Origin: Delphinus delphis
Lineage: Eukaryota; Chordata; Mammalia; Artiodactyla; Delphinidae
Assembly (NCBI RefSeq): GCF_949987515.2
Contig: NC_082698.1
Span: forward strand, 35,143,964 to 35,207,963
Reading direction: 5' to 3'
Length of the DNA: 64,000 nt
Part shown: one piece after another, positions 10,970-21,159 of the stretch
Layout of the letters: every line of letters starts with the position of its first letter
How positions within the stretch are numbered: the first letter of the stretch is position 1
Program-made: the position numbers and the translations under genes
Notes under the pieces: model-generated
Told to the model about the DNA's origin: nothing
The model's input: only the letters and a program-made list of their open reading frames with translations
Databases searched by the model: none

Positions 10970-11279
10970 TTTAAAAAAATTAAAAAATTATTTATTTATT
11001 TATTTTCGCCTGCGTTGGGTCTTCATTGTGGTATGCGGGCTTCTCATTGCAGTGGCTTCTCTTGTTGTAGAGCGTGACTGCTAGGTGCGCGGGCTTCAGT
11101 AGTTGTGGCACGAGGGCTCAGTAGCTGTGGCTCGTGGGCTCTAGAGCGCAGGTCCAGTAGTTGCGGTGCACGGGCTTAGTTGCTCCGTGGCATGTGGGAT
11201 CTTCCCGGACCAGGGATCAAACCCGTGTCCCCTGCATTGGCAGGCAGATTCCTAACCACTGTGCCACCAGGGAAGTCCC
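10970..11279 (-). mobile_element. CHR-1-type SINE
   Basis: Read on the minus strand, it starts GGGACTTCCCTGGTGGCAC and carries the tRNA-derived box A and box B (GGTTTGATCCC) promoter. It continues through the long CHR-1 body with repeated ...CACAACTACTGAAGCCC-like units and ends in an ATAAAT-rich tail (plus-strand 10975-11006). The flanks TAACCACAC (10961-10969) and TAACCACGC (11280-11288) are the target-site duplication. CHR SINEs are restricted to cetaceans, hippos and ruminants; this long form is typical of cetaceans. Confidence 0.92.
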
Positions 11280-11379
11280 TAACCACGCTATTTACAGCTG
11301 GGCAACGAGTCCTTTCCTGAAGGGAGAACTGAACCGAAGATCTTTGTATCCACCACATTTCTTTGCTGTTTAACTATTG

Positions 11380-11515
11380 TCTTCCTTGCTAGATGGAAGC
11401 CCCGTGAGGGCTAGAACACTTTTCCTCTTGTTTATTGTTGTAACCCTAGTGCCTAACACAGGGCTTGAGCCGTGCCAGCTGCTCAATTATTACTTGTTAA
11501 ATTGAATTGTACTTA
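11380..11515 (+). mobile_element. L2 LINE 3' end
   Basis: CTAGATGGAAGCCCCGTGAGGGC, then CTAGTGCCTAACACAGGGC and CTCAATTATTACTTGTTAAATTGAATTG follows the L2 3' terminus (AAGCTCC..GAGGGCAG..AGTGCCTGGCAC..CTCAATAAAT). Confidence 0.7.
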
Positions 11516-11899
11516 AGGCTTCAGGGATCTGGGGGCATTTAGGGAGGACAGAGAGAAGTTATCTGTCCTGTCCCCAGCATCACATTCCGTGTTTGGCTGC
11601 CCCTTCGATGGCTCTCCATGCCATACGCGCAGGAAGCAGAGGGAACAGGTAGAAGGTTGGCTTCCAGGTGTGGAGTCTGTGTTCACCGCCACTGAATTCT
11701 ACAGCAGAGCTAATTTTTTATGGAATTAATTAAATACTTTCTAAGTAAGTAAAGAAGGTTCTAATTGAGGAAATTCAAGAGAGGTCTTGTACATGAAGGT
11801 TGGTGTTTGATGCTAACGTGTCGTGTCTGTTTATCTCCACGTCTACGTCTCACAGAGGGCCCAAACTCAACAGACCCTGAACAGAACTTAGGAGCTTTG
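11516..11899. other. Unique sequence, no feature recognised
   Basis: No gene or repeat is recognised in this stretch. Confidence 0.45.
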
Positions 11900-12070
11900 C
11901 TTCCAGTACTGACCCTTCTCTTCTGTCAGCCTTCATTCCTGCCACAGCTTCCCTCAAACCCTCTGCTGTGGCTTATAGTCTCACAGATGACGTGCTATCA
12001 TATCTGCCAGCCTTCATTCAAACTTTTCCCTCTGCCTGAAATTCCTCTCCCTCTGCCCTTCCTGTTGCCT
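11900..12070 (+). mobile_element. L2 LINE fragment
   Basis: The TGACCCTTCTCTTCTGTCAG, AACTTTTCCCTCTGCCTG and AATTCCTCTCCCTCTGCCC string resembles L2 sequence upstream of its 3' end. It may be the same element as 12395-12520, split by the hAT MITE between them. Confidence 0.5.
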
Positions 12071-12072
12071 AG

Positions 12073-12228
12073 ATCAGCACTTCTCAGAGCTTCCCACGGC
12101 ATCACCTTGGGATCATGTTAAAATTCCAATGCTGATTCATTAGGCCTCAAGAGGGGCCACAGGTTCTGTATTTCTAGACATTGATGCTGCTGGTCTCTGG
12201 ACCACACTTTGAACAGCAAAGTCCTGGA
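12073..12228 (+). mobile_element. hAT-Charlie-type MITE
   Basis: CAGCACTTCTCAGAGC at the start, GGCATCACCTTGGGATCATG, TTAAAATTCCAATGCTGATTC and a CTGGACCACACTTTGAACAGCAAAG end follow the consensus of an ancient eutherian hAT MITE (MER3/MER5 group; subfamily uncertain). Confidence 0.75.
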
Positions 12229-12394
12229 CGACACTTGACTTTCAAATGTCAGCAAAGGGTCATTATCTCTCTGAAGCCTTTCCTGAAACTTCCAGGAAGA
12301 ATCGACTACTTGTTTTCTTCCCACACCTATAGTTCCCCATGACCTTTATTGAAACACAAGTGACATCTGATTGCATTTTAACTCAGTGTCCATC

Positions 12395-12520
12395 TTCCTC
12401 TTCTAGACTGTAAGCTCCTTTCTGGCGGGACCATGTCTTATCCATCCTTGGATTGCCAGCCCTTAGCACAGTGTATGGCATGGAGTCAGCATTCAGTTCA
12501 AGTGTGTTGAATGAACGAGT
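12395..12520 (+). mobile_element. L2 LINE 3' end
   Basis: CTAGACTGTAAGCTCCTTTC, GGACCATGTCTTATCC, CCCTTAGCACAGTGTATGGC and GTGTTGAATGAACGAG are the standard L2 3'-end landmarks in order. Confidence 0.75.
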
Positions 12521-12524
12521 GTAG

Positions 12525-13235
12525 AGTCATCCTCGGCAATGTGAAAAGTATACTTACATTTAGAATTCTTTCTCCTCAACTTTCTGATGGAAGACTTGAG
12601 TACACTAAAATAGAACTCCTTTGGCTGCAAATACCCAACTCCAATTTACTTTCTCAAACTGGCTCAGGTAGCTGGGAGGGAGGGATTCTAAGAAGCTTGC
12701 AGAATTGAAGTAAGAGATGAACAACCAGGCCTCAGGAGGGCAGGGCCCAGAGACCTCAGACGCAGGGACTCAATGGCCTTTTCCTTAAGAGGCCTGAGTT
12801 GTCTTCTGCACATGCATTTTTCACTTCTGCTGGTCTCTGTTTCTTTTTGTGTTGGTCTTTGAATCCCCTACTGCAGACAGGCCTATTCCAAGCGGTTCGT
12901 GTGTGTGCACGTGTGTGTGGTGGGGTTGCAGTGGGGGACTGAGCAACAAGGTCTGTTAACAGGAGAAATGAGATGCAAATCTTGCTACTTTAAGAAGAAC
13001 AGCTACTCTAGTCAACTCAATTGACAGTTCAGAAAAACTGTCATTAACATAGAGCGGGGAAAGGGGAGGGAGCCGGATCGGCAGAAAGGAGGCTGGATGC
13101 AGCGAGGCTATATTCATCTTCTCCCTTCTGCCTCCTGCTAGTGGCAAGTACTGTGCATCTGTTTGGAGTATCTGAACCAAATTTCCATCAGGGAGGGTAA
13201 TTCGTCATGCCGCGTGCAGCATTCACCGGTGGCAT
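12525..13235. other. Unique sequence, no feature recognised
   Basis: No repeat or gene is recognised. A short GTGTG-rich patch sits at about 12898-12920. Confidence 0.45.
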
Positions 13236-13239
13236 GCTA

Positions 13240-13382
13240 GAAGCCGCACAGTAGCAACGCATATGACTTTTGAACCACTGACCGGTTTTGGTTTTCTCAT
13301 CTATGAAATATGACTAATACTAATACCCACCTCACAGAGGTGTTGGGAGGCTTAAACAGAACTAAGCATGCAAAGCACTAAC
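13240..13382 (+). mobile_element. MIR fragment
   Basis: TTTTGGTTTTCTCATCTATGAAATATGACTAAT-type core, then CCCACCTCACAGAGGTGTTG and GGAGGCTTAAACAGAACTAAG follow MIR from the core to the 3' part. Confidence 0.65.
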
Positions 13383-13540
13383 ATTTATTGAGCTAAAAGC
13401 AAGCATGCAAAGCAGGGACCACTGTTCCTGTTTAGAGGTTCTGAGAGGTTCAGTAATTTGCCCTAGGTCACACAGCTTGTGATTATAGAGTGGGGTTTTA
13501 AACTCAGTCTGTCTGATTTCTGGGGCTTGTCCTCTTTTCA
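13383..13540 (-). mobile_element. MIR fragment, opposite orientation
   Basis: ACATTTATTGAGC, AGGTTCAGTAATTTGCCC, AGGTCACACAGCTTGTG and GTTTTAAACTCAGTCTGTC are the MIR landmarks on the reverse strand. Together with the plus-strand MIR next to it, this makes a tail-to-tail pair. Confidence 0.7.
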
Positions 13541-14590
13541 CTAGAGCCATAAAGAGAAGTCTCCTCATACTGGGGTTCGAGGTAGAAAGGAGAAATGTCT
13601 CCCTACTTGCCATGACCTGTTATTACCGAGGAGCACAGTTTGACCACGGCTCCCCTGAGAGTCCCTGAGAGGGAGGAGGGAGGTGTTTGCCAAAGACCAC
13701 ACTCAGCAATTCTGTCTTTGCCATGATGCCTTTGCCTCTAAAAGAAACTACAAATGAGGGCAAACTCCTGGGAGTACATTTTTGTAATAGTAGAAATAGT
13801 TTACCGAAAAGAAATGCTTCTCCATGAAAAGAAAATGATCTAGCAATATTCCACATTTAAATACTGAATTATTTGCCTTGCAGTTGTTCTGTTGCCAGTT
13901 TTAAAACTCTGAACCAACTCCTTTCTCATGTCGCTATCTTGTACCAATTGCCTGGCTGGCTCAGGAAATAATAACAGCTAATGTTAGCCTAAGCAAAAAC
14001 ATGGCTAGCACAATTAACTGGTTGCTAAAAAGAAATAACATGATACACACTTAAGCCAATGAAGAAAACTTGGGGGATTATCCATCAGTTTATATTAGTC
14101 CCTTCAGGGCTTTCTTCAGATACACATAATCTGTAGAGAAGTCATATGCCATTTTTACCTACCTCAATTATTATCTATGTCTTTCAAGGACCTTTGGAGT
14201 AATCCACTCTAGTCATTACTCTATCACTCTTACTCTTGTAACTAACTTTGAGATAAAAACAAACAAAACAAAACCCACCCAGAAACAACAAGATAAAGGG
14301 GGGAAAAAAAACCAACCCAGAAGTATTTCCTTTCTTTCTTGAACGTTTTTCTATGATTATTTTTACATATTTGAGAACAATTTTGTCTTTATCATGATCT
14401 TAATCTCAGTAGCCATCAAGAAAAAATAGTGACAATGAACACATATACATCTCCTCTGAATTTCTTTAGTCACTCTGAAATTGTTTCTGGAAAAATCTAA
14501 GTTGAGTGGTTTGTCAGTATGACTGTCAACTGAAAATTCAGACTCTCGAGTGTCTGAAGAGATACCAAGAGCAACTGCCACATCCTGGGC
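13541..14590. other. Unique sequence, no feature recognised
   Basis: No repeat or gene is recognised. The 13860-14250 part is low in CpG with balanced composition, and an A-rich patch with AAAACAAAC units lies at 14253-14310. Confidence 0.4.
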
Positions 14591-14594
14591 ATAC

Positions 14595-14765
14595 ACAGGT
14601 GCCAGGCAGAAGCCAGGACCTTTATAGGTTTCGACTCATTCGCTCCTAACAGCTACACGATCAGGTAGGGCTTTTCCTTATGACCATTTTACAGATGAGG
14701 AAATCAAGGCTTACGTCATCTTGCCTAAGGTCATCCAACTGGTAAATGAGGAGCTGTGATTTCAA
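14595..14765 (-). mobile_element. MIR
   Basis: GTGCCAGGCAGAAGCC, CATTTTACAGATGAGGAAATC, CTTGCCTAAGGTCATCC and GAGCTGTGATTTCAACCC give the MIR reverse-strand order. Confidence 0.75.
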
Positions 14766-14784
14766 CCCACAACAATGATAAAAT

Positions 14785-14878
14785 AATAATTAACATTTAT
14801 TAAGTGTTTATCATCTTCCAGGAACTCTTCTAAATGCTTTACCCATATTAACTCAAGCATTAACTCATTAAGGATGTT
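14785..14878 (-). mobile_element. MIR 3' fragment
   Basis: AATTAACATTTATTAAGTGT, CTTCCAGGAACTCTTCTAAATG and CTTTACCCATATTAACTCA is the 3' third of MIR on the reverse strand. It lies next to another MIR copy. Confidence 0.6.
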
Positions 14879-14879
14879 G

Positions 14880-15459
14880 CCTTATTAAAATTGCCGTTGC
14901 TGGGGCAGTTTTCTGCTTGGAGAAGTGGAGGAGGCCACACTCCATGCATGGGGTCAGGTCAAAGGATCTCCAAAGTCATTTCCAAGTGGAAAATCAGTAT
15001 GTCTAGGAGGAGCAGGGGCCTATGGCCCCAGGAAGCCCGGTCAATCGTGGGGCAGTACAGGCACTTCTTTGGCTGCTACCGGATGTCATTGAGCCTTGTC
15101 AAATGTTAAAGGCCAGTGCATACCAGTGCCGGTTATATTTACACAGTGAGCTAAAATTAGATGGCATGCTCTCCTGGCAACCGGGAAGACACAGGCTCTC
15201 ATTTATCTAGCAATGCTAATTTTGGCAAAACCAAAAATGGTCCTTCTGCTGTTCTCAGCGGATAGGCATTCAACAACAATAACATCCTTTTCCTTCCTCT
15301 TCCTCTTCTCTACATTTCAGGAAATTTCAAATATAAATCCAGGCTGACTTTGGTTCAGGACAAATACTTATAGACGTGGAAACCTGATGGGGATCCTGTA
15401 GGCAGAAGGGTTTAGGGACTCCTCTGGATTAGAAGTAGAACAAAAATAAAATAAAAAAT
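14880..15459. other. Unique sequence; possible conserved non-coding patch at 15090-15250
   Basis: No repeat is recognised. The 15090-15250 part has balanced composition and several TAAT/ATTA-type and GGCAAC-type words (GCTAAAATTAGATGGC, TCCTGGCAACCGGGAAG, AATGCTAATTTTGGC). That appearance is often seen in conserved regulatory DNA, but it proves nothing by itself. Confidence 0.3.
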
Positions 15460-15468
15460 GTTACTGTT

Positions 15469-15674
15469 GGGCTTCCCTGGTGGCGCAGTGGTTGAGAATC
15501 CGCCTGCCGATGCAGGGGACACGGGTTTGTGCCCCGGTCCAGGAGGATCCCACATGCCGCAGAGCGGCTGGGCCCGTGAGCCATGGCCACTGGACCTGCG
15601 CATCCGGAGCCTGTGCTCCGCAATGGGTGAGGCCACAACAGTGAGAGGCCTGCGTACTGCCAAAAAAAAAAAAA
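15469..15674 (+). mobile_element. CHR-2-type SINE
   Basis: Starts GGGCTTCCCTGGTGGCGCAG and carries a tRNA-derived head with box A and a box B (GGGTTTGTGCCCC). The body includes GAGCCATGGCCACTGG, CATCCGGAGCCTGTGCTCC and GAGGCCACAACAGTGAGAGG, and it ends in a 12-A tail. The target-site duplication is GTTACTGTT at 15460-15468 and 15675-15683. This is the cetacean short CHR-2 form, with little divergence from the other copies here. Confidence 0.95.
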
Positions 15675-15683
15675 GTTACTGTT

Positions 15684-16140
15684 TTTCATCAACACAGGAA
15701 GATCAATGAACTTAGAAGGGCACCAATTGGAGCACTGGCCTTGTGAGTGCAACTGGAACATTTAGGGGAGGGCTGAATGAAGGCCCCGAACTCCATGGTA
15801 AATGCCACCCAGGGTGGAAGCTGACCTAGATCCATCCTGGGCAGGGTCTGTGAATGTCACCATGTCTTTGAAGTGCTGCAGTCTGTCTTGAAAAAGAGTA
15901 ATGTTTTATGGGTTCAACATGAAAGAGTGATGTGATCAATTAGTGATTTCTACTAAGGAGTAATAGCAGGAGATGTGGCAGGTATCTGTGATACATCCAA
16001 CAGACCTACTGATTGGGAATGAGAAGAACCCATATTGAGAAGTTAAATAGACTTGGGTTTAAGCTAATGATGCATCTGGGTAGCCTCTGAAGGTAGAAGA
16101 GAGTCAACTTGAATTTACTGCTTAACCCTAGACTTGTCCT
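15684..16140. other. Unique sequence, no feature recognised
   Basis: No gene or repeat is recognised between the SINE and the LTR. Confidence 0.45.
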
Positions 16141-16145
16141 TAAAG

Positions 16146-16512
16146 GATGCTATGGTATGAATGTTTGTATTCTCCCCAAATTTATATGTTGAAATCCTAA
16201 TGCCTGATATGATGGTACTAGAAGGTGGGGCCTTTGGGAGGTGCTTAGGTCCTGAAGGTGGAGCCCTTATGAATGGGATTAGAGCCCTTATAAAAGATTC
16301 CCCAGAGAGCTTACTGGTGCCTTCCACCATGTGAGGACACAGGGATAAGGTGCCAGACACAGACCAGGAAGAGAGCCCTCACCAGAAGGTAACCATCCCG
16401 GCACCTTGATCTTGACTTCTCAACCTCCAGAACTGTCAGCAGTTAATGTCTGCTCTTTATAAGTCACCCAGTCTGTGGTATTTTGTTATAGCAACCCAAA
16501 CAGATTAAGACA
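16146..16512 (+). mobile_element. Solo LTR of ERVL-MaLR type (MST/MLT1-like)
   Basis: TGCTATGGTATGAATGTTTG opens the element. GTTGAAATCCTAATGCC, GGTGGGGCCTTTGGGAGG, CTTATGAATGGGATTAG, CACCATGTGAGGACACAGG, CACCTTGATCTTGACTTC and CACCCAGTCTGTGGTATTTTG follow, and it closes with AACAGATTAAGACA. The order is that of a MaLR LTR of about 370 bp. It is solo: no internal region and no second LTR were found. The TATAAAAG at about 16290 is the LTR's own TATA-like box. It is an ancient mammalian LTR fossil without coding capacity. Confidence 0.85.
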
Positions 16513-16799
16513 TGGGTTATCAGGGAAGCCAGCCATGGTGACATTTGTATTGAGTACTTGGTATCTTAGGATGGCTAAATGAACAAACAGAGAAGATATA
16601 GAAAGAACATCTGGAAAATTAGTGAAGTTTTCAATAAAGTGTAACAATGATAATATTAGAGGTGTTAGAAGGATAGAAGACTGGAAAATGAAAGAAAATC
16701 ATCTTAAATCAGGGGGTTTTAAAATACATATCTGAAAAATAAAACTTTGTTCATTTTTCCATTCTTGTCCCTCTTTTGATTTGTACTTGTATTATTATG

Positions 16800-18020
16800 T
16801 TAAGCTTTTGTTGAAATATGATACCCGCCCTGCCCCTGCACTTTGTCATTTATATTTTGGCTTTTTGGTGGTGTCTCTTGACATGTAAATGTGTATTATG
16901 TGTGCACGTGCATGTCTTTAAAGAGTTAAATTTATCAACCTACACTTTATGGCTGAATTTGTGTCAAACTTAGAGAGTTCTCTTTTTCTAATACTTTTAT
17001 GGGTTACTTTCTCATTCAAACCTTTGATCTACCTAGAATTTATTTTGATGTATGGTATGCTCCATGGATTCAATTTTATTCTTCTCCAGCTGGCTACCCA
17101 TTTGTCTGAGCATTATTTGTTGAATAATACTTTTTTCTTACTAACTTGAAGTGTCCTTTTAAAAATTTACTAAATTTCTCAATTTATTTGGATCTGACCT
17201 GGCTTTTTATTCTGATCCACTTATTTGCTAATTCATTTACCACATTGCTTAAATTATTGTAGCTTCATAACACGTATTACTACCCACTCCTATTACTTTT
17301 CTTTTTTCAGAATATCTTTGGCTAAATTTCTTCCCATGTGAAATTTAGAACTAGGTTGTCTAGTTTCAAATAATTCCTATTAGCAATTTTATTGCATAGT
17401 GTTTAAAGATGATAGGCCAAGTTTGGGAGAACTGACATTTTTATGACCTGATGTTTCCTATCGAAGAACAAAGCATACTTCTCTATTTGTTTGAGTCTTT
17501 TGTGTCCTCTGTCATATGTTTCTCATAAACAATATACGCTTGGATTTATCTTTTATAAATAAAAATATTTTGTGTGGTAAAATACACATAATATAATAAT
17601 ATAAAGTTTACAATCTTAACCATTTTCAAGTGTTCAGTGATATTAAAGACATTTATCATGTTATGCAATCATCACCACCATCCATCTTCATAACTCTTTT
17701 AAAACTGAATTTAGTCTTATCTTTTAACAGATGATTTTAACCCATTTACAATTGTTGATATGACTGATACATTAGAAATTAGGTCCTTCATGTTATTTTA
17801 TATTATATGTGGTAGGAATAATAATGACCTTATGCTTTCTGTTTTAGAGCTTAAATAAAATCACTGTGTGATTTGTGTTTGCTTTGCTCAATTTGTCTTT
17901 GTGTTAGTGGCACACTATTTTGATTACTTTAACTTATGAGTAAGTCTTCATGTCTGGTAATATAAGTCCTCCAATTTACTGTATTCTTTTCATATTTTTA
18001 TTAAATATCTAGTGAACTGC
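16800..18020 (-). mobile_element. Old L1M LINE fragment(s)
   Basis: On the plus strand, TTTGATCTACCTAGAATTTA, GGATTCAATTTTATTC and CCCATTTGTCTGAGCATTATTTG match a segment also present in the younger L1 at about 22080-22180 (reverse ORF2). The part from 17560 has CATCACCACCATCCATCTTC, and from 17720 there is CCCATTTACAATTGTTGATATGACTG. These correspond to other L1 regions, so it is a rearranged or multi-piece old L1, with no intact frame. Confidence 0.65.
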
Positions 18021-18375
18021 ATTTTAGTTCAAGTGATAGATACAAATACGCATGCATGTACACATACATACATACATAAATGGTGTTCTGGACCCCTTCT
18101 CACAAGTTTGCTGCATTGGTTCTGGGCATTCAGGTAGGTTAGGACATTTTGTAGGAACTTGGTTTATACTGATTTCTACACCTCATTCCTTATCCCTGAT
18201 CAAAATAACCTACAGTCAAAGACAAAACAGGAATTCCTCCTCCCCAAGGGCTGGACTTCTGAGAGTTGGAGGGATAGAAGAACAGCAAAGGGGACAGGAG
18301 AGCTGTCATAATTGTTAAAGGGAATCAGCCTCTCAGAAATTTCCCAGATCAGGTACAATCTAAAGAGGGGTCAGA

Positions 18376-18766
18376 CAGAGAAAGACAAATATCATATGAT
18401 ATTGCTTGTATGTGGAATCTAAAAAAAAGGGTACAAATGAACTTATCTACAAAACAGAAATAGAGTTACAGATATAGAAAACAAACTTATGGTTGCCAGG
18501 GGGTAAAGGATGGGGAGGGATAAATTGGAAGATTGGTGTTGATATATACATACTACTATACATAAAATAGATAACTAATAAGGACCTACTGTATAGCACA
18601 GGGAACTGTAATCAATACTCTGTAATGGCCTGTATGGGAAAAGAATCTAAAAAAGAGTGGATATAATATATGTATTTGTATAATAGATTCACTTTGCTGT
18701 ACACCTGAAACTAGTACAACATTATAAATCAACTATACTACAATAAAAATTTTAAAAATAAATAAA
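18376..18766 (+). mobile_element. 5'-truncated L1, 3' end only
   Basis: The segment starts near the ORF2 stop region (GCTTGTATGTGGAATCTAA) and holds the 3' UTR (CTACTGTATAGCACAGGGAAC, TGTACACCTGAAACTAG, CAACTATACTACAATAAAA) with an AATAAATAAATAAA tail. The target-site duplication is a perfect 15 bp, TAAAGAGGGGTCAGA, at 18361-18375 and 18767-18781. This fixes both ends. Confidence 0.93.
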
Positions 18767-18835
18767 TAAAGAGGGGTCAGAATTTCAAAGCTCACCTGAG
18801 ACAGCGGCCATTCCCATTAGCTTAACTACTTATGG

Positions 18836-19000
18836 GTAATAAAATGATTTGTAATCAGAACACCTGGGCTTAAATCCCAGATCTTCCACTTACTGTGTAA
18901 TGTTGGGTAAATCATTCAACCTCACTAAGTTTTGTTATCCATAGATGGGGATATTATTATTTTCTTTGCATATATCATAGGATAATTTTAATATAGTCAC
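18836..19000 (+). mobile_element. MIR
   Basis: ATTTGTAATCAGAACACCTGGG, CACTTACTGTGTAATGTTGGG, AAATCATTCAACCTCAC and TTTTGTTATCCATAGATGGGG are in MIR order. Confidence 0.7.
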
Positions 19001-19799
19001 AAATGACAGGGAACAAGGAAGAGGAACATGGCTGTGGAGAGAATGTATGTGATGTAGGCAAGATTCAGGGCTACAGTCAAAATTCCCAGTGGTAAAGGGT
19101 CAGAACTGGAGCTCATGGCAGGCAGCCAAAGCTCAAGATTGGCCACAAAACCGGGTCAGCATGACGGAGGTTGGGAGGAGGTTTAGCCCAGTGATCATGT
19201 GGTGGAAAGCAGGGTGCATAGGGATAGTAGAGTATGCATGTATATCACAAAGAATGACCTGGTAGTCAGGGAGAGACAATGATGCAAAAGAAAAAGCCAA
19301 ATCATAGGTAAGATGAGAAGGAGAGAAAGGAGGGTCAATATTTTTTCATTTGAACCAGGAGGCAGGAAGCAGCAGTTAGGGGCAGATGTAGTAAGATGCT
19401 AAAAATGCTCATGGGAAGATCAGAGAGTTCCTACCCAATGTTTGCTATTTTTCCCAATGTAAAATGAGATAAAGTCATCTGTTGAATGTAGGGGTGGAGG
19501 AGTATTGAGAAGAGAGGAAAGATGTAGTGGCTAACTTTTTTTTGTATAATCCAAGCTTAGGGAAAGCGGCAGGGCTTTACCATTTAAATATGGTAAAGTG
19601 TAGACATATCAAATACCTCCCTCATGATTGACCTTCTGTCACCGTAATTTCCCTTGCTTTCTTCCTACACCCCATCTTTACCCTCCCATCCTTCCCAGTA
19701 TCCATTTCCTGCTCTCAGTCAATTCCTCTCTTTCTCACAGCCTTCTGCTCCTCTGCCACTTCTCATGTCCTTCAAATTGCTCCCTTAAACTTCACTGAG
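19001..19799. other. Unique sequence, no feature recognised
   Basis: A purine-biased stretch (about 19000-19520) is followed by pyrimidine-rich sequence (about 19640-19790). No gene or repeat is recognised. Confidence 0.4.
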
Positions 19800-20197
19800 A
19801 TTTGTTTTTAATATCTTAGACAATATAGCTTGGGGAGGAATTGAATTTTTTATAATTTTATCTTATTTTCTTTGTTGGCTTCTTAGTTTTAACTCTTTGT
19901 TTTGTCATTTTATTGATTACTTTAGGAGTTAGAGAATTCATCATTAACTAATCAGACTCTATGTTCAAGTGATAATATGCCACTTCATGTGTGGTATAAG
20001 AACCGTACGACAATATACTCTTACTTCTCCCTTCTCAGATTTTATAGTACAGTTGTCGTACATTTTACAAACATGTATGTGTGTGTACATGCATGCATGC
20101 ACACACTCACTATACATCCCATACTACATCATTATACTTTCTGTTTAAACAATTATCCTTAAAAAGAGTTTAAATAATAATTAAAAAAACCTTATTT
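19800..20197 (-). mobile_element. Old L1M LINE, left piece of an element split by the 20198-27887 insertion
   Basis: The plus-strand order TTAGAGAATTCATCATTAAC, CCACTTCATGTGTGGTATAAG, AACCGTACGACAATATACTC and CAGTTGTCGTACATTTTAC is typical of reverse-strand L1M sequence around the 5' part of ORF2. It stops at AAAACCTTATTT (20186-20197) and resumes at 27888 with AAAATCTTATTTATTTACCC, in phase with the family's recalled order. Confidence 0.75.
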
Positions 20198-20201
20198 TTT
20201 T

Positions 20202-20674
20202 AACATCTTTATTGGAGTATAATTGCTTTACAATGGTGTGTTAGTTTCTGCTTTATAACAAAGTGAATCAGCTATACATATACATATACCTCCATATCTC
20301 CTCCCTCTTGCATCTCTCCCCCACCTTCCCTATCTCACCCTTCTAGATGGTCAAAAAGCACTGAGATGATCTCCCTGTGCTATGCGGCTGCTTCCTACTA
20401 GCTATCTATTTTATATTTGGTAGTATATATAAGCCCATGCCACTGTCTCACTTCGTCCCAGCATACCCGTCCCCTTCCCTGTGTCCTCAAGTCCATTCTC
20501 TACATCTGCATCTTTATTCCTGTCTTGCCCCTAGGTTCTTCATAACCTTTTTTTTTTTGATTCCATATATATGTGTTAGCGTATGGTATTTGTCTTCCCC
20601 TTTCTGACTTACTACACTCTGTATGACATTCTCCAGGTCCATCCACCTCACTACAAATAACTCAGTTTCATTTC
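20202..20674 (-). mobile_element. L1 3' end fragment at the tail of the composite
   Basis: The plus-strand string AACATCTTTATTGGAGTAT, then ATTGCTTTACAATGGTGTG, is the reverse of the L1 3' end with its own AATAAA (TTTATT at about 20208). It aligns with 20808-21290 of the neighbouring full-length L1 but differs at many positions, so it belongs to a different subfamily or an older copy. It breaks off at CAGTTTCATTTC, in the region encoding the ORF2 C-terminus, directly against the 15-T run. Confidence 0.9.
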
Positions 20675-20689
20675 TTTTTTTTTTTTTTT

Positions 20690-20807
20690 GCCAAGTCATA
20701 AATTTATTTTCTTATAAAGTGTTGGATTAAACCAGAGGAGCATAATCCTTAAATACAACATTTTAAACTTCAAAACAAAGCAAAACCCAAACCATATAAC
20801 CCAAACC
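20690..20807 (-). other. 118-bp non-L1 tail with AATAAA and poly(A): candidate 3'-transduced segment
   Basis: This segment lies between the truncated L1 3' end and a 15-T run (20675-20689). On the minus strand it has AATAAA at 20708-20703, 13 nt before the A run, as in an mRNA 3' end. It has no L1 similarity. The L1 3' UTR upstream lacks its last 20 or so bases, including its own AATAAA, so loss of the native signal would force read-through. It could equally be the 3' UTR of an unrelated mRNA joined by template switching. The source gene or locus is not recognised. Confidence 0.7.
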
Positions 20808-21159
20808 GTATAATTGCTTTACAATGGTGTGTTAGTTTCTGCTTTATAACAAAGTGAATCAGTTATACATATACATATGTTCCCATATCTCTTCCCTCTT
20901 GCGTCTCCCTCCCTCCCACCCTCCCTATCCCACCCCTCCAGGCTGTCACAAAGCACCGAGCCAATATCCCTGTGCCATGCGGCTGCTTCCCACTAGCTAT
21001 CTACCTTACTATGTTTGTTAGTGTGTATATGTCCATGACTCTCTCTCGCCCTGTCACAGCTCACCCTTCCCCCTCCCCATAAGCTCAAGTCCGTTCTCTA
21101 GGAGGTCTGCGTCTTTATTCCTGCCTTACCCCTAGGTTCTTCATGACATTTTTTTTTTC

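Noticed and set aside
15469..15674. Possible tRNA gene (box A and box B present)
   Set aside because: The boxes belong to the tRNA-derived head of a CHR SINE. There is no complete cloverleaf, and a poly(A) tail and target-site duplication are present. The same applies to the other nine SINEs.
16146..16512. Provirus or viral gene
   Set aside because: Only a solo LTR is present. No gag, pol or env sequence and no partner LTR lie nearby.
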